Shown: one piece after another, positions 11,186 to 18,598 of the stretch
How positions within the stretch are numbered: the stretch's first letter is position 1
How the letters are laid out: each line of letters opens with the position of its first letter
NCBI GenBank assembly: GCA_015233135.1
Contig: JADFYH010000021.1
Coordinates: 1-51,340, forward strand
Source: Deltaproteobacteria bacterium
GTDB taxonomy: Bacteria; UBA10199; JADFYH01
DNA length: 51,340 nt
Direction of reading: 5' to 3'
Notes under the pieces: generated by a model
The model's input: only the letters and a program-made list of their open reading frames with translations
The model's database searches: none
Told to the model about the DNA's origin: nothing
Program-made: the position numbers and the translations under genes

Positions 11186-12001
11186 CTGTTCGCAAACATC
11201 GATAAAAAAAGAATCTATTGGGGACTAGGACTCGCGGTCTTTGCAGTGCTCTTTGTTTTTTACGCCCCACTGGCCCTTTTTAAAAGTTTTGTAATTGTAG
11301 TGGTGGCCCTTTGTTTAAAAGAGTACATGTCCATTGCCTTGCCTCATCATCCTTCTTCTTCTCCTCAATTAGGTGTAGTGCTGGGAACAATTTTGAGCGC
11401 GGTCATTCTCTTTGCCAAAGGGGGGTCCGATCTCTGGATTGCCAGTTTAACCCTACTGGTAGTGACTACTTTTGTTTTTTATCTTTTCCGTAAACATGAA
11501 ATGGGTCTGATCCTGCATCAGATTGCTATCACCGTGTTGGGCTGCATTTACATTGCCTCACTTTTTTCTTATGTGGGTTTGATGCGGGCCTTGGATCACG
11601 GCGTATTCTGGGTTTTTTTGGTAGCGGGGGCCACTTTTATGTCTGACACTGGGGCCTATTTTGTCGGACATGCGATGGGAAAACACAAACTGGCACCCCT
11701 GGTTTCTCCGGGTAAAACAGTAGAGGGTTTTGTAGGCGGAGTTTTAGGGAGTGTGCTTGCAACTTTTATCTGCAAACTTGTTTTCTGGCAGGCCTTTCCC
11801 AAAAAAGAATGCGTGATTATAGGTGTTTTAATTGGAGTGATTGGGCCTCTGGGAGATTTATCGGAATCGCTCATCAAGCGCAGTGTAGATGTGAAAGATT
11901 CTGGGCAACTGATTCCAGGACACGGAGGTTTGTTGGATAGGGTAGATGCTCTGCTCTTTACGGCGCCTTTGGTATATTACTACGCGCTATTCAGAGGCTG
12001 A
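11186..12001 (+). CDS. cdsA: Phosphatidate cytidylyltransferase, probable CTG start
   Basis: A polytopic membrane protein making CDP-diacylglycerol. The C-terminal half holds the family signature: MSDTGAYFVGHAMGKHKLAP, SPGKTVEGFVGG, and then GDLSESLIKRSVDVKDSG with GHGGLLDRVDALL. The first ATG/GTG-type codon in frame is the GTG at 11246, but that would cut the first membrane helix. The frame is open back to a TGA at 11171, and AGGAG (11176-11180) is spaced 5 bases before a CTG at 11186, giving FANIDKKRIYWGLGLAVFAV. I place the start there. CTG starts are rare, so this is inference; the shorter GTG start remains possible. Confidence 0.85.
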   Translation: MFANIDKKRIYWGLGLAVFAVLFVFYAPLALFKSFVIVVVALCLKEYMSIALPHHPSSSPQLGVVLGTILSAVILFAKGGSDLWIASLTLLVVTTFVFYLFRKHEMGLILHQIAITVLGCIYIASLFSYVGLMRALDHGVFWVFLVAGATFMSDTGAYFVGHAMGKHKLAPLVSPGKTVEGFVGGVLGSVLATFICKLVFWQAFPKKECVIIGVLIGVIGPLGDLSESLIKRSVDVKDSGQLIPGHGGLLDRVDALLFTAPLVYYYALFRG

Positions 12002-12004
12002 TTT

Positions 12005-13225
12005 ATGCTAAAAACCCTCTCCATCCTTGGTTCCACGGGCTCCATCGGGACTTCCACTCTGGATGTGGTTCGTCAAAATCCAAACCGTTTTCGAGTGCAG
12101 GCCCTCGCCGCAGGAAAAAATCTAAATTTACTGATTGAACAAATTCGGGAATTCAAACCCAAGCTTGTGAGTGTGCAGCACGAAAAAGATCTGCCCCCGC
12201 TTCGCGAAATTTTTCCCGAATTAAAAATTTTTTCAGGCACAACGGGCCCCACAGAAATTGCCTCCCTCGCTGAAGTCGATCTTGTGGTTTCCGCCCTGGT
12301 TGGCGCTGCGGGTTTGTTGCCCACTTTAAAGGCCATTGAAATGGGCAAGGATATAGCGCTTGCCAATAAAGAAACCATGGTGATTGCCGGGGAGTTGGTC
12401 AACGAGGCTGCCAAAAAAGCAGGGGTTAAAATTTATCCGGTCGATAGTGAACACTCTGCCATCTTTCAGGCCCTGCAGGGAAACCGCATTGAAGAAGTTC
12501 GAAAAATTATTCTCACGGCTTCGGGAGGCCCTTTTCGAACTCATGCCTTGGAAGATTTACAAAACGTCACTTTGGCCCAAGCCTTGAAACATCCCAACTG
12601 GAACATGGGGCAAAAAATTACGATTGATTCGGCAACCCTGATGAATAAAGGATTTGAGGTAATAGAAGCCCGCTGGCTCTTTGACTTGCCCGAAGAAAAA
12701 ATTGAAGTTCTCATTCATCCCCAAAGTATTATTCACTCGATGGTCGAATATCAGGATGGATCCGTGATGGCTCAGCTGGGCATCCCCGACATGCGAGTGC
12801 CTATTTCGTATGCGCTTTCTTATCCCGAAAGATTGAAAAATAATTTAGTTTCACTCGATTTAATTAAAATTCAAAATCTCAGTTTTTTTGAACCCAATTT
12901 AAATAAATTTAAATGCCTGGCTTTAGCAAAGAGAGCCTTAAAATTAGGAGGAGGGGCCCCCTGTATTTTAAATGCGGCCAATGAAGTGGCAGTCGACTTG
13001 TTTTTAAAAGAAGAGATTGGGTTTTTACAAATTCCGGAATTGAATGAATGGGTGATGAAGGCGGGACAAGAACAACGCGCTTCTACCATAGAAGATTTGA
13101 TTCGACTGGATGCTTGGTCCAGAGAAAAGGCGATGGAATATTTTGAAACAATAGATCTCTTTCGTAAATCGCTGTACGATCCAATTGCGGCGTTGCGGTA
13201 TCCAAAAAATCCTCATTTGCAGTAG
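12005..13225 (+). CDS. dxr: 1-deoxy-D-xylulose 5-phosphate reductoisomerase
   Basis: A protein of 406 residues with the NADPH-binding LSILGSTGSIGTSTLDVV, LVVSALVGAAGLL, ANKETMVIAG, the metal/substrate motifs PVDSEHSAIFQ and TASGGPF, and the catalytic region NMGQKITIDSATLMNKGFE. It makes 2-C-methyl-D-erythritol 4-phosphate in the MEP isoprenoid pathway, supplying the precursors used by UppS upstream. It is the last gene of the block. The rseP protease gene that often follows is absent; the next gene is on the other strand. Confidence 0.96.
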   Translation: MLKTLSILGSTGSIGTSTLDVVRQNPNRFRVQALAAGKNLNLLIEQIREFKPKLVSVQHEKDLPPLREIFPELKIFSGTTGPTEIASLAEVDLVVSALVGAAGLLPTLKAIEMGKDIALANKETMVIAGELVNEAAKKAGVKIYPVDSEHSAIFQALQGNRIEEVRKIILTASGGPFRTHALEDLQNVTLAQALKHPNWNMGQKITIDSATLMNKGFEVIEARWLFDLPEEKIEVLIHPQSIIHSMVEYQDGSVMAQLGIPDMRVPISYALSYPERLKNNLVSLDLIKIQNLSFFEPNLNKFKCLALAKRALKLGGGAPCILNAANEVAVDLFLKEEIGFLQIPELNEWVMKAGQEQRASTIEDLIRLDAWSREKAMEYFETIDLFRKSLYDPIAALRYPKNPHLQ

Positions 13226-13305
13226 CAAACTCCGGTATTTTGGACCCTCCGCGCCTTGCACTTGGGACCGTTCGCTGATTTATGAAAGAGATCTAATTTT
13301 TAAAA

Positions 13306-14574
13306 TTATGCCAATTTCTTATTCGGCATGCTCTCAATTGCCTTTACTCTCTCCAAAGTAGTTGGGTGAGAATAGTAGTAAAAGCTGTACCAAGGGTGAG
13401 GCGTCAGATTTGAGAGATTCTCTTTACTCAGTTTCAGCAAGGCATTTTTCATGTTTTCTTTCTCGCCTGTTGCGTTCACTGAAAAAGCATCCGCCTCATA
13501 TTCGTATTTACGAGAAAGATAGTTGGAAAGTGGAGTGAGCATAAAGGTGAAATGTCCTGCAAATAAACTAAAAAGGACCAAAGCCTTGTAGGCAGCGGCT
13601 GGGCCGGCTCGGAAAATGTCGTACAGTTCTGGCCATTTCATGAGTTGAGCCAAAACAAAAAAGCCAATGCCTGTCATAAAAAATCCTAAAATCAATTGTT
13701 TGAGAATGTGTTTTTTCTTGTTGTGTCCCATTTCATGGGCCAGCACACTGATAATCTCTGGTTCGTTCATTTGCTGCCTTAAAGTGTCAAACAGAACGAT
13801 GCGTCTAAACTTTCCAATGCCCGCAAAATAAGCATTGGAATGACTGGAGCGCTTGGATCCATCTAAAGTAAAAATCCCTGACATTTTGAAATTAATTTTT
13901 CGAGCAATGGCAAAGATGGCTTCTTTGAGACTTCCTTCTTCCAAAGGAGTAAATTTATTAAAAAGAGGGGCAATAAAGGAGGGATAAACGGCAGCAAGCA
14001 AAAGTTGAAAAGCGAACAAGCTTAAGAATGCCCAGATCCACCAGGCACTGCCCGTTTTGCCATAAAATAAAAAGAGGGCATACAAAATAGGTACTCCTAA
14101 AACCAGAGACAATGTTGCACCTTTTAATAAATCTTTCATCCACAAGCCAAAAGTCATCTTGTTGAAGCCAAATTTTTCTTCGATGACAAATTGAGAATAA
14201 AGCGAGGCAGGCAAGGAAAGTAATGAAAAAACTGCCCCCACACACAAACAATAGGCCACCGCAAAAGTAAGTGATTGGCTCACTAGATGATTTTGTAAAA
14301 ATAATTCTACTCTGTGAAAAAAACCAAAGAAAAGTAGCGCGAGAATGATCAGGTTTGAGATCCAACCTGAAAGCAGAGAAAATCGCAATCGACTGAGATT
14401 GTAAGCGGTACTTTTTTGATAAGTCCCTAGGTCGATATTCTCTTTGTAAAACTCAGGGACCTGATGCTGATTTTTTTTGATTTCCCTTTGGTTAAGAAGA
14501 TTGAGAAAGGTTTCCCAAAGTTCATGGATGAAAAAAAAGAAAAGAAATAAAGAGAACAGATTAAGAACACTCAT
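13306..14574 (-). CDS. M48 peptidase, Ste24/CAAX-protease type
   Basis: A protein of 422 residues with about seven hydrophobic membrane segments and the zinc site SVLAHEMGHNKKKH (HExxH), with the third ligand in the downstream EYEADAF. The N-terminal region, with LGTYQKSTAYN and SGWISNLIILALLFFG, follows the Ste24p layout rather than HtpX. In eukaryotes Ste24 cuts prenylated proteins; in bacteria the role is probably membrane-protein quality control. Its start overlaps the end of the CBS gene by 4 bases, so the two are co-transcribed. Confidence 0.88.
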   Translation of the reverse strand: MSVLNLFSLFLFFFFIHELWETFLNLLNQREIKKNQHQVPEFYKENIDLGTYQKSTAYNLSRLRFSLLSGWISNLIILALLFFGFFHRVELFLQNHLVSQSLTFAVAYCLCVGAVFSLLSLPASLYSQFVIEEKFGFNKMTFGLWMKDLLKGATLSLVLGVPILYALFLFYGKTGSAWWIWAFLSLFAFQLLLAAVYPSFIAPLFNKFTPLEEGSLKEAIFAIARKINFKMSGIFTLDGSKRSSHSNAYFAGIGKFRRIVLFDTLRQQMNEPEIISVLAHEMGHNKKKHILKQLILGFFMTGIGFFVLAQLMKWPELYDIFRAGPAAAYKALVLFSLFAGHFTFMLTPLSNYLSRKYEYEADAFSVNATGEKENMKNALLKLSKENLSNLTPHPWYSFYYYSHPTTLERVKAIESMPNKKLA

Positions 14575-14984
14575 TTTGCAAGCCTGGTGTGCAGCAGGCC
14601 TGCCAACGTTTTCAAGGCGTCTACCGCTGTAAAAATGCCTACCACTTTTTCATTTTGAACCACGATGGCAGACCCGTATTTGTGGGAAGCCATTTCAGAG
14701 ACTACCTCATCCAAGGGAGTATCGGGCGAGGTAAGATAAGGATCCAGAGACATGGCACCTTTAATTTTAACCTCAAGGGGGTTTGCACCCGAGAGGGATT
14801 CTACTAAATGAACATCACGATCCGAAATTAGGCCAACAATCTTTCCGCCGTCGAGGACGGGGAGATGGCGGATACCCAACTCGCCCATCATTTTTTTTGC
14901 TTTATCGATGGTCTGTTCCTGACCAATAATCGTATGGGGGGAGGTCGTCATGTGTTTCTGAATGGAGGGAATAGGTTTTGTCAT
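14571..14984 (-). CDS. Two-CBS-domain protein
   Basis: A protein of 137 residues started at the ATG at 14984, which has AAGGA 6 bases upstream. It is a pair of CBS domains: the first around TIGQEQTIDKAKKMMGELGI with RHLPVLDGGKIVGLISDRDV, the second around LDEVVSEMASHKYGSAIVV and EKVVGIFTAVDAL. CBS pairs bind adenosyl nucleotides and act as energy sensors. There is no fused effector domain. It overlaps the Ste24-like gene and may form one operon with it and the small gene upstream. Confidence 0.85.
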   Translation of the reverse strand: MTKPIPSIQKHMTTSPHTIIGQEQTIDKAKKMMGELGIRHLPVLDGGKIVGLISDRDVHLVESLSGANPLEVKIKGAMSLDPYLTSPDTPLDEVVSEMASHKYGSAIVVQNEKVVGIFTAVDALKTLAGLLHTRLAK

Positions 14985-15008
14985 GGCAGTTCCTTGCAAG
15001 ATTAAAAA

Positions 15009-15335
15009 TTATTTTCGAATGCGATCTGCTCCTACCCACTCGTCCCAAGAGTGGCTGTAGCCATCATAATGGATTCTCACAAGAGGTCTTTTGAGGTTTA
15101 CACGAATGACATGGGCGGGATACCAAGTACCATGCCAAAGTACCTGAACAGGCTCTCCCAGTCTAAAAGGAGGCGCTCCTACCACGAGAGCTTGATTTTG
15201 CGCTGTGGGTGTGGGGGAAGTGTTTATATGAGTATTGACGGGAGGAGATTGCCCAGAAATTTGAGCTTGAAGCAGACCTGAAAAGATTGTGAAAAAGAAA
15301 GACAACATCAGGCCGAGTTTGATTTTTTGATTCAT
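15009..15335 (-). CDS. Secreted Tudor-knot/chromo-like domain protein
   Basis: A protein of 108 residues starting at the ATG at 15335, with a strong AAAGGAG 5-6 bases upstream. A signal peptide (MNQKIKLGLMLSFFFTIFSG to about LQAQ) is followed by a Pro/Thr/Asn linker and then a compact domain: VQVLWHGTWYPAHVIRV and VRIHYDGYSHSWDEWV. The W-x-AxV...VHYxGxxxxxDEWV pattern is that of Tudor-knot/MBT-like domains, known mostly from eukaryotic chromatin proteins and sometimes found in secreted bacterial proteins. The ligand is unknown. It precedes the CBS gene on the same strand. Confidence 0.7.
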   Translation of the reverse strand: MNQKIKLGLMLSFFFTIFSGLLQAQISGQSPPVNTHINTSPTPTAQNQALVVGAPPFRLGEPVQVLWHGTWYPAHVIRVNLKRPLVRIHYDGYSHSWDEWVGADRIRK

Positions 15336-15427
15336 TTTTTCTCCTTTAAAGTTTAACAAATCCTGAAATAGGATTTTTATACATGAGAGCTCTGTTAGCT
15401 TAGCTTTTAAAACTTGGCAAAAGTATT

Positions 15428-17263
15428 ATGCTTTCCCTTATCAATCTTTCAAAATCCTTCGGTGGCCAGCAACTGTTTGAAAATCTCAGTTTGCAAATGA
15501 CTGCCCGCGAACGCTTGGCACTCATTGGTCGCAACGGCTCCGGTAAATCCACCTTGTTTAAAATCATCACCGGACAAGAAGAAGCCGATAGCGGTGAAGT
15601 GCGTTTCCCTCAAAATTATCAAATCGCTTATCTGGCCCAGCATCTCCATTTTGAAAAGGAAAATATTCTGCAGGAAGTCCTAAGTGCCTTACCGGAGAGT
15701 TCCGATTCTCTCCAATATCAAGCCGAAAAAATTCTGTTCGGTTTGGGATTTTCAAAGTCGGATCTCGACTTGCCCGCCTCTCATTTTTCGGGTGGTTTTC
15801 AGATTCGAATCAACCTGGCTAGAAGCCTGGTGGCCGCGCCGCAGCTGCTTCTATTGGATGAACCTACCAATTATCTCGATATCATCTCTATCCGCTGGTT
15901 CGAAGATTTTTTGCACGCCTGGCCAGGGGAGCTGATTGTGATTTCGCATGATCAATCTTTTTTGGACCGTATCTCCACGCACACGGCCATGCTGTATCGA
16001 AAGAAGCTGCGTAAAATCTCAGGCAGCTGTGAAAAGATTTATCATCTGATTGCCGAAGAAGAGGCCCTGCATGAAAAAACCAGGCTGAATCAGGAAAAGA
16101 AACTCAAAAAAGAAATGGAATTTATTGATCGCTTTCGATCGAAAGCGACCAAGGCGGCAGCGGTGCAGTCGCGCTTGAAACTTCTCGCAAAAACCAGCAG
16201 GCTGGAGAAAATTGACAGCGAAGAAAATCTGGATTTTTCATTTTCTGAAGCGGAGTTTGAGGCAGATAAAATGTTGGAGTGTCGGGAGCTGAGTTTTGAT
16301 TATGTCGCCGAGTGTATTCGGGAGAGGGGACTTATCAGTAAGTTCTCTTTTCTCATCAAGGCCAACGAACGCATTGCCATCCTCGGAAAAAATGGAAAAG
16401 GCAAATCGACCTTGCTGGCTTTGATGGCAGGGGAACTAAAGCCGAACTCTGGAGAAATTTATCAACATCCCCATTTGAAAGTGGGATATTTTGGACAAAC
16501 CAATATTGCGCGACTTCAAAACAATTTAAGCATTGAAGAAGAAATTGCCTCGGTGAATTCCGATTTGTCTCAAACCCGCGTACGCAGTTTAGCAGGCTGC
16601 ATGATGTTTAGTGGAGACGAAGCGCAAAAGAAGATTTCGGTTTTATCCGGTGGAGAAAAAAGCCGCGTGCTGCTGGCAAAACTTTTGGCCGAGCCGCACA
16701 ATCTGCTTTTACTCGACGAACCGACGCATCATCTGGATATCGAATCGGTGCAATCGCTGCTGCAAAGCATTCAAGAATTTTCAGGTTCTGTGGTGATGGT
16801 AACCCATCATGAAAAAATTCTACGGGAGTTTGCGGAGCGATTGATCGTTTTTCAAAACGGAGAAGTGTTTAGTTTTGAAGGCAACTATGATGAATTCTTG
16901 GCCAAGATAGGCTGGCAAGAAGAGGCCATTCAAAAGGAGGAAAATCCTGGCAAAAACATGAACAAACAGGAGTTGCGTCGTGCGAGGGCAGATCTCATCA
17001 GCGAAAAATCGAGAAGGTTGACTCCTCTGAAAAAAGAAATGGAAAAACTGGAAAAACAAATTGAGACCCAGGAAAAACAGATTCAGCAATGGAACACAGA
17101 ACTTTTAGAAGCCGCTCAAAATTCGAATGTGAGCATTCTCTCCACTCATCCCAAACAGATTAAAGAACTGCAGCTTCAATTGGATGAGGCCTATGTAAAA
17201 TTGGATCAAAATCTAAGTGAGCAAGAAAAAGTGCAGGGGGATTATGAATTGATTAATGGGTAA
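15428..17263 (+). CDS. ABC-F family ATPase (Uup/YheS-like)
   Basis: A protein of 611 residues with two ATP-binding domains and no membrane segment. Domain 1 has GRNGSGKST, SGGFQIRINLARSL and LLLLDEPTNYLD; domain 2 has GKNGKGKST, LSGGEKSRVLLAKLL and LLLLDEPTHHLD. A charged helical linker (EKKLKKEMEFIDRFRSKATK) separates them, and the C-terminus is a coiled coil (KKEMEKLEKQIETQEKQIQQ). ABC-F proteins act on ribosomes, in translation rescue or antibiotic protection. The coiled-coil tail resembles Uup. The 3' end overlaps the convergent AAA gene by 11 bases. Confidence 0.9.
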   Translation: MLSLINLSKSFGGQQLFENLSLQMTARERLALIGRNGSGKSTLFKIITGQEEADSGEVRFPQNYQIAYLAQHLHFEKENILQEVLSALPESSDSLQYQAEKILFGLGFSKSDLDLPASHFSGGFQIRINLARSLVAAPQLLLLDEPTNYLDIISIRWFEDFLHAWPGELIVISHDQSFLDRISTHTAMLYRKKLRKISGSCEKIYHLIAEEEALHEKTRLNQEKKLKKEMEFIDRFRSKATKAAAVQSRLKLLAKTSRLEKIDSEENLDFSFSEAEFEADKMLECRELSFDYVAECIRERGLISKFSFLIKANERIAILGKNGKGKSTLLALMAGELKPNSGEIYQHPHLKVGYFGQTNIARLQNNLSIEEEIASVNSDLSQTRVRSLAGCMMFSGDEAQKKISVLSGGEKSRVLLAKLLAEPHNLLLLDEPTHHLDIESVQSLLQSIQEFSGSVVMVTHHEKILREFAERLIVFQNGEVFSFEGNYDEFLAKIGWQEEAIQKEENPGKNMNKQELRRARADLISEKSRRLTPLKKEMEKLEKQIETQEKQIQQWNTELLEAAQNSNVSILSTHPKQIKELQLQLDEAYVKLDQNLSEQEKVQGDYELING

Positions 17264-18395
17264 GATCTTCTTCCCACAATTCTTTAATAAAGCTTTGAAA
17301 AGGTAAGAGGCGTGCTTTGTACTCGGTCAACTCTACATTTTTATTTCCTAAATGGACTTGATAGAATTTTGGAATAGGAGTTCGGGAAGAAAAATAAGAG
17401 ATGTTGGGACTGAGGTTCCCTTCGCCTGTTTTGCATTCTACTGCGAAGAGAGGTTTATTATTTTTGAGGATCACGAAATCAATTTCTCTTTTCATCGAAT
17501 CCCGCAAAAAGCGTAATTCCATTTTTTCTCCTTGGGTATCTTCGATAAAATGGCAATATTTGAGCAAATGGGAAGCGACAAAGTTTTCAAAACGTGCTCC
17601 TTCGTTTTCGCATTGAGACCAATCCCAGAGATAAAGTTTGCGTTCTTTTTTTGCTGCCCGAAGTTGGGTTAAACCATAAGGCTGAATTCTATAGACGAAA
17701 TATAATCTTTCCAAAATCTGTATCCATTTTTCAGCGGTTTCAAAGGTGACTTGTAAATCATTACTCAGGTTGGATACCGATAAAGGGGCGCTTACCCGGG
17801 AAGGGAGAATATCCAAAAGAAGCTCAACGTGAGAGACATTTCTCACCTGTTCTAGGGAAATCAAATCTTCCTGAAGGACACGGCTTTTTCTTTCCTTTTG
17901 CCAACGTTTATAGGCAATTTCATCTGCTTTTAAGAAAGGCTCGGGAAATCCTCCATAAGTGAGGAGTTGGGAAATAGAACCTTTTTGTGCGGACCCTATT
18001 TCGTCTAAAGTGAGAGGATGAAGACGATAATAATGATAACGACCTTGCAAGGAATCCCCACCACGTCGGTAATAATCTAGTCGCGCGGAGCCGGTGACCA
18101 GGATTTTCAGTTTGGAACGCTGTTTGTCGAATATCCCTTTGATGAAATTCCTCCAATGCTTGTATTTGTGGATTTCGTCAAAAATCAAAAGTTTTTGTTG
18201 CGCAGGCAACTCACCCGCCAAGAGTAACTTTCGAGTAGAAAGATCATCCCAACTCAGATAGGCAGGATGTTCGGTATCTGTGCTGCCTAGCAAGTGAAAA
18301 GCCAAGATTGTCTTTCCAACTTGGCGAGGCCCGCCAAGAAAAACCATCTTTTCCTTCAAATCTTTTGAAATAAAAGGTTCTAAGTATCTGTGCAT
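17253..18395 (-). CDS. AAA ATPase with DUF4143 domain
   Basis: A protein of 380 residues. The N-terminal AAA_14 domain has Walker A GGPRQVGKT (about residue 21), Walker B KLLIFDEIHKYKHW and the sensor/Arg region LVTGSARLDYYRRGGDSLQG. The C-terminal DUF4143 region contains REIDFVILKNNKPLFAVECK, which fits a PD-(D/E)xK nuclease-like fold with its D...ExK residues. Such genes are widespread, mobile in distribution and of uncertain role; a link to defence or toxin-antitoxin-like systems is only speculation here. The start codon lies inside one copy of a direct repeat (18391-18437), suggesting self-regulation. Confidence 0.88.
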   Translation of the reverse strand: MHRYLEPFISKDLKEKMVFLGGPRQVGKTILAFHLLGSTDTEHPAYLSWDDLSTRKLLLAGELPAQQKLLIFDEIHKYKHWRNFIKGIFDKQRSKLKILVTGSARLDYYRRGGDSLQGRYHYYRLHPLTLDEIGSAQKGSISQLLTYGGFPEPFLKADEIAYKRWQKERKSRVLQEDLISLEQVRNVSHVELLLDILPSRVSAPLSVSNLSNDLQVTFETAEKWIQILERLYFVYRIQPYGLTQLRAAKKERKLYLWDWSQCENEGARFENFVASHLLKYCHFIEDTQGEKMELRFLRDSMKREIDFVILKNNKPLFAVECKTGEGNLSPNISYFSSRTPIPKFYQVHLGNKNVELTEYKARLLPFQSFIKELWEEDLTH

Positions 18396-18437
18396 AAATT
18401 AGGGTACTATCTAATTAATGCATGCATAAATTAGGGT
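18391..18437 (-). promoter_or_regulatory. Paired 15-bp direct repeat over the AAA/DUF4143 start
   Basis: tgcataaattagggt occurs at 18391-18405 and 18423-18437, exactly 32 bp apart (three helical turns). Read on the minus strand, each copy contains an ATG at the same place; the proximal one is the gene's start codon. A related tatgcatttt lies at 18449. Two equally phased sites at a start codon look like an operator for a repressor, possibly the gene's own product. Confidence 0.5.
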
Positions 18438-18598
18438 CAAGGCTATTTTATGCATTTTAAGATAAGAGAAAGATCCGTTAAAAAAATCTTGAGTTTTTGC
18501 GAGGCTTGGGTGTTCAGAGAAAAAGAAAAAAATAGAGGGTATTGAAGTTTTTTTTAGAAAAATACGCAACTTTTTCAAACTACTGTCGAAAACCTCAT

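Noticed and set aside
13226-13305. rseP or a small gene between dxr and the Ste24-like gene
   Set aside because: Only 80 bases, with no start signal and no hairpin.
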